Of a stretch of 64,000 nt of DNA, positions 39,719 through 49,919 are shown piece after piece. Below the pieces are notes generated by a model. The model was not told the DNA's origin. It was given only the letters and a program-made list of their open reading frames with translations, and ran no database searches. Position 1 is the stretch's first letter. Every line of letters begins with the position of its first letter. A program made the translations under genes and the position numbers. Location of the stretch: positions 3,353,001-3,417,000 of the forward strand of contig NC_054690.1 of the NCBI RefSeq assembly GCF_011074885.1. The letters run 5' to 3'. The stretch comes from Brettanomyces bruxellensis. Lineage: Eukaryota; Ascomycota; Pichiomycetes; Pichiales; Pichiaceae.

Positions 39719-41245
39719 CTATATATTCCTATCTGTATAATCCACCCAACCGACACCCAAATGGTCTAGTATCTTGTTTTCGTCGAAACTCTCTATCATT
39801 TCTTCTCGTTGCGCCCCCTGCTTATCAGTAACTAACTTCACAAGTCCCTGGTCACTAAGCCGTTCATTGTTCAATATGGCTAACATCCTCAATCCTCTAT
39901 TAAACGCTTGATTTCCAACAAAATAAAGCAATGCCGCCCCAAGTCGATCGTATTCCACGGCTATAATGTCGATTCTCCGATGTAACATTCCCTTACCTTC
40001 CTCCAAAATGCACGATCCGTTGAATTTGCTCATTTTTGGTGATACGTCAGTTAATTCGCAATCAATAAACTTCTCTTCCTCTAATATTTTCACTAATTTG
40101 TAAAGAAGACCGTGAAGTACCTTCGGATCATTTTCACCCTTCTGATACATCATCAAATCAATATCACCGCACGTTTTCACCCCTCTCACATAAGAGCCCA
40201 TGATCCGAATCACTGGTTGATTGTTTCCCTCAACTAATGGTTGTTTATTGACAATACCCAAGAGTTTCTCGAAGATTTCTGTAACTTCGTACCTCGGTAT
40301 CCTTTGTGACCAATCATATCTGTACTTTATCCCTAGCTTCTGTTGTTTCGTAAGGCTTCGATATAGATCTTCGTTTGTTTTCAATTCTTCAACGCTGTTA
40401 ATATGATAATTTTTCAAAATCTTAAAAGCACTGGCAGGTCCAAATCCGTGTATATTGCATATCTCATTAATAAGATTACATGTTTTGTCTGTTGCAACTT
40501 TCTGTTTAAGTGCCTCGTATTTCTCGAACGTTCCTGTATCAATGATTTCCTGTATATGTTTCTTGAGACCCTTCCCAAAGTTGTATACGCCTTTTAAATC
40601 ATTGCTGGACGAAATTGGCACAGAAAGCGTTTCTATACGCTTTACTGCATTTCTGTATTGTGCAATTCTAAATTCATCAGAAGGGTTAACAAATTTGTCG
40701 ATTTCCAATAGATTAATAATCTTCTCAAATTTGTCTATTATCATATTATTTGTTTTCAAAGGCTTACTATCTGTAGCCAACTCTTCCTTTCTGTTTTTGT
40801 TTCTCTGTAACAGCGAAATGATAGTCGTAGCTTTGTCTGGTTTCGTCACCTTTATCTTGGGTGAAATCTTTATTCTTTTCGCATCAGGTATCTCTGAGTT
40901 GCTTGTTACCCTTTTCGGGCGGTATATAAAGTCAGCATATGGGAGCAATTTCTCTGCTTCCAGTGACTTTGTAAGCCAATCGGACTTTACTATTGGAAAA
41001 TTTAGTATATTGCAGTTTTCTATTTTCTTGATCTCCTGTTTGAGTTGTTCTGGTTGGGCTAAATCATTCGCTAATATATACAAATCATGATTCTTTTCAA
41101 CTGATCTCCGTTTCCTTTTCATTTGTGCACTGAGATATCTTTTGTCTCTTATATCAGCACCTCGCTCTCGCCATATTTTTATTCTAAATTTTTCTACTGC
41201 GTCATTAATCCGTGGCGCCAACAGAACTCGTAGGCCTTTAAACAT
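39719..41245 (-). CDS. POL4: POL4-type family X DNA polymerase (lambda/beta-like)
   Basis: 508 residues from the ATG at 41245; the frame extends only to a TTG at 41257. A BRCT-like N-terminus (MFKGLRVLLAPRI, IVKSDWLTKSLEAEKLL) is followed by the family X core: helix-hairpin-helix NEICNIHGFGPASAFKIL, then the nucleotidyl-transferase motif GSYVRGVKTCGDIDLMMY with its paired Asp. The third metal-binding Asp is in HRRIDIIAVEYD, and the fingers/thumb ending includes NERLSDQGLVKL. Pol4 fills gaps during non-homologous end joining and has lyase activity in some relatives. Length is close to S. cerevisiae (582). Catalytic residues look intact. Confidence 0.94.
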   Translation of the reverse strand: MFKGLRVLLAPRINDAVEKFRIKIWRERGADIRDKRYLSAQMKRKRRSVEKNHDLYILANDLAQPEQLKQEIKKIENCNILNFPIVKSDWLTKSLEAEKLLPYADFIYRPKRVTSNSEIPDAKRIKISPKIKVTKPDKATTIISLLQRNKNRKEELATDSKPLKTNNMIIDKFEKIINLLEIDKFVNPSDEFRIAQYRNAVKRIETLSVPISSSNDLKGVYNFGKGLKKHIQEIIDTGTFEKYEALKQKVATDKTCNLINEICNIHGFGPASAFKILKNYHINSVEELKTNEDLYRSLTKQQKLGIKYRYDWSQRIPRYEVTEIFEKLLGIVNKQPLVEGNNQPVIRIMGSYVRGVKTCGDIDLMMYQKGENDPKVLHGLLYKLVKILEEEKFIDCELTDVSPKMSKFNGSCILEEGKGMLHRRIDIIAVEYDRLGAALLYFVGNQAFNRGLRMLAILNNERLSDQGLVKLVTDKQGAQREEMIESFDENKILDHLGVGWVDYTDRNI

Positions 41246-42533
41246 CGATTCTCTCAATTAATTTGTATCATACAGTAAGGAGGTGAAAATAATGTTAAAA
41301 TCAACAGATATTTCCAAATCCGAATATTAATTTTGAACGCTTCTTTTAGTTATAGTTGTCAAGTAATTCCAAGTTTGGATATTAGTGACGTTAGGATATG
41401 CCTTTCTTTGACTTTAAGTAATTCAGTCAGTGTTGACTGAATGCGAGCAAACAAAGGTGTTTAAAAAATTTGCATCCTTACACTACGCCGTCTTTTAATG
41501 GAAAGAGATAAATAATCGCATTATTGGTGATGTTGCAATAATTTATCATCAATATCTCCTAAACAATGGGTGTGTTCATTTGCATCAATTATAATATAAC
41601 AACGTTCGTTTAAAAATGATATCATTAACAAGTGGTGACGTGCTGCTACTGCTGTTTGGCAGTTCATAAATTATTTCTTTTAGTACTCCGCAAATTTCCT
41701 ATCGAAGAAACAGCATGAAAAAAAAATTCGTCGAGATTTGACTGCAGAGAGTGATTACTAAATGATTGTTGCTTGATTCAGTCTGGTTAATATATTAGGA
41801 CGTAAAGTGTCATTTGAAATTTGCTTGGTTTTATATACTATTTTTATAAGTAAATTTGTATTTACATAAAGGATTGTATAAACATTTTATTTTACGTCCT
41901 ATCTAAATGATAAGCATGACCCTAATCTTCTGCAAACATTTCTTCTTCTTCGACAAATTAATAACAAATCAGCACGTTCTTCTATATGATTACTTAATCA
42001 GGATCGTGTTACTGCCTATAGTAATTCTATACCAATATCTTTCAAATTTGGTAAGCATTGTTAGCTCTCAGTACACACATCCTCAAAAGTATTCGAGTGG
42101 TTTGCTAAAAGTTAAATCAAATCCCTCAAAAAAAGTCCATTATTAATGTAACAATGTTTGATTACCCCTAGTTAGGTAAGCACCGTGTCAGATTTTATAT
42201 AAATCGGGTCAGGAAAATTTTAAGCCATGCCTGGCTGGATGAAGGGATGTTCATAAATTTATGGTCGCCATTCAAATTTTCAGGCTGTCTACTTTATGTG
42301 ATTGTTTCCTGCTCTTCTTGCAATATTCGCCTAGAATAGTCACAATCAGCCTTTTATTGTCATCCTACTTCAAATACACACTTCTGAACTTTAATTAGGG
42401 AAAATCTCCACTTGACTTGTCTTATTTGACGCTACTTAGTACTGAAAAATAAATATCAGTATCTTAACCCAGTCAAGTACCACTCAACTTTCACCAATTT
42501 CCAATTATTGTTTGTTGTCTTTGTTTATAGTGT
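41246..42533. other. Divergent region POL4/alpha-arrestin
   Basis: 1.29 kb. Holds a motif copy GCATCCTTACAC (41472-41483), a direct GTCAGTGTTGACTGA inverted-like stretch near 41426-41440 and CCCCT at 42164-42168. An ATG-started 79-codon frame (41907-42146) is hydrophobic and low-complexity; I do not believe it. Confidence 0.45.
41472..41483 (+). promoter_or_regulatory. Recurrent motif GCATCCTTACAC, copy 2
   Basis: The same 12 bases as copy 1, about 230 bases upstream of the POL4 ATG and 1.05 kb upstream of the arrestin gene. See the finding on this motif. Confidence 0.35.
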
Positions 42534-45500
42534 ATGCTCTCTTCGAATTCTTCAGATTCGCAACCAGTGGAATATTCGGGCCCACTTGGCTCTAATTCCA
42601 GCTCGATGTCCACACCTTGGTCATCAAAAGCCACACCAGCAATGACATCACCAGTGCGTCGGACGGTATCACTACGAGGAACGGCAATAAGACGACCTAG
42701 AGCTACTTCATATTCTATTGATTCACCGGCGAGTAACTCGTTGACCTCTTTTGTTAGTGCGTCATCACGGAATTCAGCTGATTACGATGTCACTAGCGTG
42801 GATGACTTAATAAGTGAGCCGGGTCCAGATTACATTAAATCAAATCTTAAGTCTTACAACAAGAAGCTTATCACTTATATGATGCAACAAGGACTAAACT
42901 TGAATCCACTTAAACTTAAGCAAAGAAAGATTTCCAAGGGAAAGGGACTTTTAGGTATGGTTTTGCGTGGTGAATCGCGCAACCCAAACATTGAAACGTT
43001 TGTCACTAGCAATGGACAAATCCTCTTCATTCCATTTAATCCGTTCAAAAAACGCCGTCGCCGTCATCATCATAATCATCAACATGGAGAGGGAGGAAAT
43101 AGTGAGGACGATGATGATTATGAAGGCCATGAAGAGGAGGAGGATGGTATTACAGACGACGACAGCTCGTCGGATGAAGAAGCACGTGGCAATAATGAAA
43201 TTGATGAGGCACCTTTGAATGCATACAACCCGATTTCAAAAACAATTACAACTGCAACAACAGCCACAGAATTGGCTCGTGGTCATCACAGGCATACAGT
43301 GACAAGTCATACTTTTTGCATAATTATCAAGTTAGCCAAGGAAGAAACACTAAATACTGTTGTCCGAGCAAGTTACCATGCCGATGCTCGCACTAAATGG
43401 TCTCAAGGTATCCCTGCTGACGGTAAGCATGTGAAATATAAGGAGCACTACAGGGTTTCGAATTTTTTGGATTGGGATCTCAATATGGATAACCCGGACT
43501 GTTTTATCCCGTTTAAGGACTACGATGACGATAGTCTGTCGATGGACTTAAATGCGGATTCCGAATCCAGCATAGCATCTACAATGAAGGATGTTGTTTT
43601 TGCCGAAGGTCCAACTCAAGATGTACGAGTTTTTGAGTTGTTAGCTCCAAATGAGCTTCCTGATGAGGATCTCAGCGGCTCTAAAGATGCAGATACTACC
43701 AGAAATCTTTTTGAGGACATGAACTACGGTAACTCAAAGACTTTCCAACCTGGTTATTATGTATTTTTGTTGCCAGTCGTATATCCAATAAATACGCCGG
43801 AGACAGTTTTAACACCAATCGGGTCTGTCGTCCATAAGTTTAATGTTCAAATTGACAAGGAGCCATACCAGCCATCTATACAGGCACCACAGATGAGCAT
43901 GTCTACACCTCTACACCATTCCAAGTTTGACGATGCATTATATTCAGTTGATCAGGCTACTAGGGTACGTTCGCATACTTCAACAGAGCACGAGCAACCT
44001 TCTTCACCTAAGCGGCCTCACTCATTGATTAAATCTTCTTTTTTGAAGAAATTTTCAATTCATAGGCAGGCAAGTATAAAATCGTCGAGCTCCAAATTAT
44101 TAAATGGCCTTAAGCCACATTCGACTGAACCAACACGCTCATTTTTTGACTTCGGTTACAATCTTCCTGTTGTCAGACTTCCACCTTCTGACGCCACTTC
44201 GACACTCAATAAATCTATATACGTGAACAAAATATGGAATGATGCACTTAATTATGAACTGCTTCTTCCGAGGAAATACATTACACTTTCACCCGTGTAT
44301 GATGTTAATGACCAGTTTCTCAAACCTCATATGTTTATGTTGCAAATGAAGTTGATACCTCTGGTCAAGGGACTTTGCTTAAAAAGGATAAAATTCAACG
44401 TTGTGGAAAAGGCTACATACATTTCCAAGGATAGAAAGTATGAAGAAGATGTTGGTGATGTTGATCGGACTGGTGTGAAGGAGCGTGTTGTGACGTTACT
44501 TGAGATAAAAGCCAAGGATCGGCCTTCACGTGGTGAATATCCCCCACTTTGTTCCCAGGTTGTCACTGGCTGCCAGAATGATAATCTCTTGACTTGCTGC
44601 TATAAGACATCAACATTTGGAAACGATAAAAAATCGAACTCCAAAATTTCACATCGGGATAAAGATGATATTATCATTACTAATCCGGTTAAGATTCAGT
44701 GTCCACTCACATTCACCGCCAATGATGAGTCGAAATTTATTAGAACTGTTCATAAGAATTTGTGCAAAGGAACAACAGATATAAACGATTTGAGAGATTC
44801 TTCTTCAGAGGATCTCGATGATACGAATGATGTTTTGTCCATATTCTCTGTTAATTCTCAATCAAACTCTGGTGCACCGGACTCCAGTATTGACAATTGT
44901 ATTGAGTCATCTTTTAATGCAAACGGATCATCCGTTTTAAAAAAAGTGAAATCGCAGAGCGCTGTCGAGGGTAATGAGGATGGAAATTATTGGGTATCAA
45001 AATCTCCAACGTTGTCTTCAGTCCTTTCTCCAAAATCAAGGAAAACATTTTATGGACTTTCTCCACCGTCTGATGCTCTGTCAACGTTAACAGATGATGA
45101 GAAAAGAAGAATATATACATTCTTTCCTGATGTTACCTTCCACAATGTTAAAATTCGTCATAGGCTTCAAGTGTGCTTCAGGATAAGCAAACCAGATCCG
45201 AGTGTACTTGTCGAAGGTGTACCAAAAATGCATCACTATGAAGTTATTGTGGACACGCCGATTGTATTTGTGTCTCCGTTCTGCGCTTCTGATACAGTTG
45301 AATTACCATCATACGATTATGCAGTGAAATCTCAGAACTTTGATCCCCCTAGCTCCCAGCAATTCGACTTTTCACAACTGGATAGAAGTGATTCGAGTAT
45401 GGAACCACGCCTCCCTACATTTGAGGAAGCTGTTCTTCAACCGGGATCTCCAATGATGACTGGTCTGTCTGGTGAGCCAAATGCGTATCCAGGATCGGTT

Positions 45501-46079
45501 GATCTCACAACTGTGGTGTCACCATCACCTATGTCAACTATGTCAGCGTCACCCCTATCTTCACGTATGGATCATGGATTTAATAATCTAGATTCTGTAG
45601 TGGACATGGGTTCCAAAAATACTGTTCCAAATAAGTTTTTTGCCAAGCAAACCATTCGGAAGACTTCCGTCGGTACTAGCAGTAAACTTTCTGCTGCCGC
45701 TCATCGTGACGGTCGGCAAAATGAACAGAAATATGGATCCATTGACTCGGCATTGGGTGTGGGCGGAAATCACAATCCTAGCAGGTCATCACTTGTTTTT
45801 GATACTAAAGATTTGCCATCGTATCAATCTGTAATTGAAGAGGAGATGTCTGATGGTTTGGAGCAGAAAATGAAGCTTTTAAACGTTTCCACTGATGGTA
45901 GAAGCAAAACTCAGAATTCTTTATCCGATGCTGATATAACTGCAACTGATATGGAGAACTATACTGAATCAAAGGTGCCTGTTGGTGATAACAAAATAAA
46001 TGATAGTAACGACGATGATACAGGATCGTGGAGTACATTGAATTCTCTGGAAAGGGCGCACGCTAGGCATGTGGTATAG
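42534..46079 (+). CDS. ECM21: ECM21/CSR2-type alpha-arrestin (ubiquitin-ligase adaptor)
   Basis: 1181 residues from the ATG at 42534, similar to Ecm21 (1117) and Csr2 (about 1120). A disordered Ser-rich N-terminus carries KKRRRRHHHNHQH and a following acidic stretch. The arrestin N-lobe shows up as HTVTSHTFCIIIKLAKEE and GYYVFLLPVVYPINTPETVL. The C-lobe starts PVVRLPPSDATSTLNKSIYV, with YELLLPRKYITLSPVYDVN and LKRIKFNVVEKATYIS. Near the C-terminus lie LPSYDYA and LPSYQSV, L/P-P-x-Y motifs that would recruit the Rsp5 WW domains. Such arrestins direct Rsp5 to plasma-membrane permeases, so the CAN1-type transporter here is a conceivable client. Confidence 0.85.
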   Translation: MLSSNSSDSQPVEYSGPLGSNSSSMSTPWSSKATPAMTSPVRRTVSLRGTAIRRPRATSYSIDSPASNSLTSFVSASSRNSADYDVTSVDDLISEPGPDYIKSNLKSYNKKLITYMMQQGLNLNPLKLKQRKISKGKGLLGMVLRGESRNPNIETFVTSNGQILFIPFNPFKKRRRRHHHNHQHGEGGNSEDDDDYEGHEEEEDGITDDDSSSDEEARGNNEIDEAPLNAYNPISKTITTATTATELARGHHRHTVTSHTFCIIIKLAKEETLNTVVRASYHADARTKWSQGIPADGKHVKYKEHYRVSNFLDWDLNMDNPDCFIPFKDYDDDSLSMDLNADSESSIASTMKDVVFAEGPTQDVRVFELLAPNELPDEDLSGSKDADTTRNLFEDMNYGNSKTFQPGYYVFLLPVVYPINTPETVLTPIGSVVHKFNVQIDKEPYQPSIQAPQMSMSTPLHHSKFDDALYSVDQATRVRSHTSTEHEQPSSPKRPHSLIKSSFLKKFSIHRQASIKSSSSKLLNGLKPHSTEPTRSFFDFGYNLPVVRLPPSDATSTLNKSIYVNKIWNDALNYELLLPRKYITLSPVYDVNDQFLKPHMFMLQMKLIPLVKGLCLKRIKFNVVEKATYISKDRKYEEDVGDVDRTGVKERVVTLLEIKAKDRPSRGEYPPLCSQVVTGCQNDNLLTCCYKTSTFGNDKKSNSKISHRDKDDIIITNPVKIQCPLTFTANDESKFIRTVHKNLCKGTTDINDLRDSSSEDLDDTNDVLSIFSVNSQSNSGAPDSSIDNCIESSFNANGSSVLKKVKSQSAVEGNEDGNYWVSKSPTLSSVLSPKSRKTFYGLSPPSDALSTLTDDEKRRIYTFFPDVTFHNVKIRHRLQVCFRISKPDPSVLVEGVPKMHHYEVIVDTPIVFVSPFCASDTVELPSYDYAVKSQNFDPPSSQQFDFSQLDRSDSSMEPRLPTFEEAVLQPGSPMMTGLSGEPNAYPGSVDLTTVVSPSPMSTMSASPLSSRMDHGFNNLDSVVDMGSKNTVPNKFFAKQTIRKTSVGTSSKLSAAAHRDGRQNEQKYGSIDSALGVGGNHNPSRSSLVFDTKDLPSYQSVIEEEMSDGLEQKMKLLNVSTDGRSKTQNSLSDADITATDMENYTESKVPVGDNKINDSNDDDTGSWSTLNSLERAHARHVV

Positions 46080-46226
46080 TTATTGACGTAATGCTTTTTT
46101 TTTCTTTTCTTTTGTTCTTCTATGTTTGAATATTAATAGGCTTTTAGATACATAATTATGTAATGTCGGGCAAGTATTTACATGGCACAATAAACATGGC
46201 TTGATCATTCGTTCTCTCTTGATTGT

Positions 46227-47198
46227 TCAAGAGGAGGTTTTCTTTTTAGTTTCGGCAAGCTGCTCCGAATAAGAAGGCTCCGGTCTATATATGTCACCAT
46301 TCTTAATCATCATATTTATTGTTTCTGTTTGGGTAGGCATTGCACCTTGTGACAATGGTCTTTCTGGTATGCTTTCGAAAACAGAACCCGCAATCACGCA
46401 ATCATCAGTGAATGGATCAATATTGAAGGAAATGTACTCGGTCAGATCTTTCACCTTTGCGTTAAGCTTCTTACTTGTCTTTCGTTTCACAACCATTTTC
46501 TGCTTCGTTTGAAATCTGTAAATTATTTGGCAGAGTAAAACAGAACCATCCTCGTGTGGAAAAGCATGGAAGGAGATTAACTTTGGTGGGGCATTGAATT
46601 TCACAAGTTCCCAGCCAAGTGTAACATCTTTGGGAAGTTCTTTCTGTCGATGCTTTAGTGAAATATACACGTAATCGGACATTAATTCACGAACACCGGC
46701 AATTTTCTTGTCAGCAAATGATTGGTTTACTTTGACGTAAATCTCGATAGCCTCATTTTTCCATTTGACAAAATTAGGTTTGTATCCTTTACCCATAGTG
46801 TTTTTAAATTTGTAAACATTGACCCAGTTATAGCATGACATATAAACCCTCTTAAATAAACATTTGACGAATACGATTGGTGAAGTTAATGGACTAGGTA
46901 ATCTTGACCGACGTGGACAAATGTATGGAACGAAAGGAACACCAACTCTATTGATTGTTGGTCTTTGGTTTGTAGCTTTCATTGGAGATGAATTTCCGAC
47001 TGATTCCTCACCCTCGTCGGATTCTGTATCATTTTTTTTCTCTTTTGAAGCCGATCTTGTAATAAAGGTAGTGTGAAAAGCTCGGCGGAATCGATCACTC
47101 ACGGCCGGAACATGGCTTATGTTTTTAAAAAGTAATGTCCTCGTGGAATTTAGTGTGGCAGCCCTTGTAGTTATAAATAGCATGTTTTCCGAAAGCAT
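46227..47198 (-). CDS. MBA1: MBA1, mitoribosome receptor of the inner membrane
   Basis: 323 residues from the ATG at 47198 (Met6 at 47183 gives a cleaner presequence, MLFITTRAATLNSTRTLLFK). A charged linker (about 50-80) leads to the Tim44/MRPL45-like fold: FVKWKNEAIEIYVKVNQSFADKKI, then LGWELVKFNAPPKLISFHAFP and LLCQIIYRFQTKQKMV. Mba1 sits on the matrix face of the inner membrane, binds the large mitoribosomal subunit near the exit tunnel and helps co-translational insertion with Oxa1. Somewhat longer than S. cerevisiae (278). It converges with the arrestin gene. Confidence 0.88.
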   Translation of the reverse strand: MLSENMLFITTRAATLNSTRTLLFKNISHVPAVSDRFRRAFHTTFITRSASKEKKNDTESDEGEESVGNSSPMKATNQRPTINRVGVPFVPYICPRRSRLPSPLTSPIVFVKCLFKRVYMSCYNWVNVYKFKNTMGKGYKPNFVKWKNEAIEIYVKVNQSFADKKIAGVRELMSDYVYISLKHRQKELPKDVTLGWELVKFNAPPKLISFHAFPHEDGSVLLCQIIYRFQTKQKMVVKRKTSKKLNAKVKDLTEYISFNIDPFTDDCVIAGSVFESIPERPLSQGAMPTQTETINMMIKNGDIYRPEPSYSEQLAETKKKTSS

Positions 47199-47414
47199 AT
47201 TTCATATGTTTGTATGACTATTTGTGTTACGACAATATTATAACTTTAGAGTAATGCATACTGCTAAAATTGTAGCACGAATAAAAACATCCAAATTATT
47301 TCTCCTCCAACTTTTTTTTTATCATTCACCTAGAATTCTTTTTCATACATTTTCTTACTCAGTTTGTACCGCTTATAAACATTCGTTAAAGTCGTTCATA
47401 AAGATTGACATTAT

Positions 47415-48251
47415 TTAGTGTATTCTATATTCGATATCGCTGTCTTCACTCTCATCCGTATCGTCCATTCTATCATCGGTTGCACCGATTCTGGTCGTAT
47501 TTGCACTACTGTATATGCCACTCTCGTTACCAGCAGTGGTAGTTCTATCAAATCTTGAAGATGATGGTTTACTGTTCGAGTCTTCGTTTGTGGTCCTATC
47601 TATTTGTGAATCGTCGTATGATATTTCAGAATCTATGGCATTTCCCTTGCCTTGTACTGACTGTTGTGTTTCGTCCTCGCCGACTCCTGCAAGCTGATCT
47701 GTCCTTACACTTTGGGACAATAAGCGTAATTTATTCATGGATTCTATAATGAACGGTCTAATTTCATTTATTTCCATCAGACTGAGACCATCCAACTGCA
47801 AGTAGACGTCATTTAACTCCTTAATACCTTTTCTTGCCTTGAGCTGTCGCACCTCTCTTAGATCCTGTAGAACCGATCGAATCTCATACAGGTGATCTAA
47901 AAAATCATCGCTGCACTTATCCAAAAGTATCTTTGATATTGGAAGCCAATGCCATGGTAACTCTGAGAATTTATTGGGTTCTTTAACCTCCTCATCATAT
48001 CGCTGTTTGAGATAATTCACCGTAAGCCAGTCCGGAATTACGACATTGCACTTATCCTGTGACTTTAATATCAAGGCAAGCCATATCGGCACATCCTGTC
48101 TTTGCATTGCTCTTAGATTTTGCATTTTTGCCCCAATCAATCGTGTTCCATTCATAGTATACCTGGGTAGAATTGTGATTGTTTCCTGCTCTGCCAGAAA
48201 GCTGATCTCATTCGTAGTGAATCCAAATGATAGAAATTTGAATGATGTCAT
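47415..48251 (-). CDS. PSF2: PSF2, GINS complex subunit
   Basis: 278 residues from the ATG at 48251. The conserved Psf2 core occupies about 1-200: NEISFLAEQETITILPRYTM, the DVPIWLALILKSQDKCNVVIPDWL block, and ELPWHWLPISKILLDKCSDDF. GINS joins Mcm2-7 and Cdc45 in the CMG helicase for replication initiation and fork progress. The C-terminal 70 residues are an acidic, Ser/Thr-rich extension absent from the 213-residue S. cerevisiae protein; no fold is apparent there. It is divergent from EFM2, with a possible MBF-type site (TCGCGT, 48404-48409) between. Confidence 0.93.
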   Translation of the reverse strand: MTSFKFLSFGFTTNEISFLAEQETITILPRYTMNGTRLIGAKMQNLRAMQRQDVPIWLALILKSQDKCNVVIPDWLTVNYLKQRYDEEVKEPNKFSELPWHWLPISKILLDKCSDDFLDHLYEIRSVLQDLREVRQLKARKGIKELNDVYLQLDGLSLMEINEIRPFIIESMNKLRLLSQSVRTDQLAGVGEDETQQSVQGKGNAIDSEISYDDSQIDRTTNEDSNSKPSSSRFDRTTTAGNESGIYSSANTTRIGATDDRMDDTDESEDSDIEYRIH

Positions 48252-48613
48252 TGTGTGATTTATTTCTATAGAACAATTACTTCAATAAGTTTGATGTCTC
48301 CAAACTCTTTTCAAGCTCTCATGTCAGATTGATCCTTTAGGCAAAAGATTGGTAGCAAACGTACTGGCAGGCATTTTAGGTTCATAGAGGATTTGCCAAT
48401 TTGTCGCGTTTGTTTTTTTTAAAGGATGAACCTAAAGTTTTTTTTTCGTGTCATTTTTCAGATCGCTCACAGATCCGATTACGGATAGTCACTTCCTCGA
48501 GTTTCTCGTCCGGATTTTTGTCGCTGATTCAAGTATACAATTAGTGTAATATGATGATACGCTTATGTTCTTACCGGTAGGTTGCCGAAAAAGTTTCTTG
48601 TCACTATAAATCT
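48252..48613. other. Divergent promoter region PSF2/EFM2
   Basis: 362 bases with TCGCGT at 48404-48409 (WCGCGW, the MCB core), fitting G1/S control of a replication gene, and T runs at 48412-48420 and 48439-48446. The MBF call is weak because six bases recur by chance. Confidence 0.4.
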
Positions 48614-49843
48614 ATGGCTGAGTTTGATCCGCTGGAATATTATTCTTTCTCCGACAAGCAACGAGATACGTCAATAACGAAACAAAGCTATGGTCCTATA
48701 CGTCTAATTCATCAGGCATCTGCAACCAAATTGACCGAATGCAAAGTCGTCCCTTCAGAAGATAAAACACCCATTATTGATATTTTAGATCTTCCAACGA
48801 TATCCTCTAAACCTCCGTATGAAGTTTTAACTACTATTTTTAAGTTGCTAGCTCTTGATGTACAAACAAACTTTGGACCTGGGGTAATCGAGAGTGAAAT
48901 ACTACCCGTTCAAAAAATATTGAACAAGAAGAATGTACAAAAGGATCAGTTTTCATTCTCATTATCGTGGCTTCAGAACCATCATTTTGGAGTAGGAAAA
49001 TCATCGGAAACATTTGCAGGGTTATATTACTGGTCCAGAGTCATTTCGAAGAATTCAATGATCAACTATTTAACCAATATCGTTTCATCAGATCTTTCGT
49101 ATATGGATAATGAGAAACAAAGAAATGAGCTTATGGAACAGGCAGCAAAATTAATAGGTGAGAACTCTGGTAGAACTGCTCGAGCTGGATTTGTTCGTAC
49201 GATTATTGTTCCTGGTTTTGAAAAGGAAGAGATCAAAATAAAGGAACCCGCGATGACAGGAGATAACATTGGTATGAAAACATGGGGATCATCCTTGATA
49301 ATGGCGGAGAAAATTGTCAATAACGCAAAAGAATTGCTCAAAGAACCGATCTTAGAACTTGGTTCTGGGACTGGTCTCACTGGAATTATCTGCAGGAAAT
49401 TGGGTTTCAAAAAGGTTCTTTCAACAGATCTTCCTACTATTGTACCAAATTTGAAGGCTAACTTCGTGCTTAATGGACTGGAATCTGACTTATCTAGTTG
49501 CAAGGTTTTGGATTGGTCCAACTTCTCCGGATTCAGATCTGAAAATCCGAACTGCATGTTTTCGACTATCATTTTGAGTGATCCTATTTATTCTGACGAA
49601 CATCCAACCTGGATATGCAATGTACTCAAAGAGTTTTTAGTGCGAGATGATCCGCAGTCTCGTGTTATTATAGAAATTCCGTTAAGAAGCTTGTTTGAGA
49701 AGACAAGGGAGAATTTTTGGATACTTTTAGAAGCAATGGGTTTGATTGAGACCACGGTTGAAGAAAATGAAGGTTATGACGACTTTGGGGAATATAAATT
49801 CCTTTTCAAGGTCTATAAATGGGGAAAGTATACACGTGATTAG
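48614..49843 (+). CDS. EFM2: EFM2-like seven-beta-strand protein-lysine methyltransferase
   Basis: 409 residues from the ATG at 48614 (419 in S. cerevisiae). The N-terminal third is family-specific (FGPGVIESEILPVQKILNKK, then SLSWLQNHHFG). The C-terminal half is the methyltransferase fold. Conserved entry TARAGFVRTIIVPGF; SAM motif I ILELGSGTGLTGI at about 246-258; acidic motif II STDLPTIVPNL; post-II ILSDPIYSDEHPTW. The D-x-x-Y-type motif of family 16 is represented by DPIY. Efm2 methylates elongation factor 2 (eEF2) on lysine; Efm3 is the close alternative, but length and N-terminus favour Efm2. It converges with the lipase gene, with only 76 bases between stops. Confidence 0.82.
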   Translation: MAEFDPLEYYSFSDKQRDTSITKQSYGPIRLIHQASATKLTECKVVPSEDKTPIIDILDLPTISSKPPYEVLTTIFKLLALDVQTNFGPGVIESEILPVQKILNKKNVQKDQFSFSLSWLQNHHFGVGKSSETFAGLYYWSRVISKNSMINYLTNIVSSDLSYMDNEKQRNELMEQAAKLIGENSGRTARAGFVRTIIVPGFEKEEIKIKEPAMTGDNIGMKTWGSSLIMAEKIVNNAKELLKEPILELGSGTGLTGIICRKLGFKKVLSTDLPTIVPNLKANFVLNGLESDLSSCKVLDWSNFSGFRSENPNCMFSTIILSDPIYSDEHPTWICNVLKEFLVRDDPQSRVIIEIPLRSLFEKTRENFWILLEAMGLIETTVEENEGYDDFGEYKFLFKVYKWGKYTRD

Positions 49844-49919
49844 CGTACTTTTGTAGATTATAGAATTAGATAAATGTCCCAGAATTTCTTTCGTTGAGTT
49901 ATGTACATTCCGCTTAAAA

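Noticed and set aside
41907..42146. 79-codon ATG-started frame upstream of the arrestin gene
   Set aside because: Hydrophobic, compositionally biased and without family resemblance; chance frames of this size occur in AT-rich intergenic DNA.
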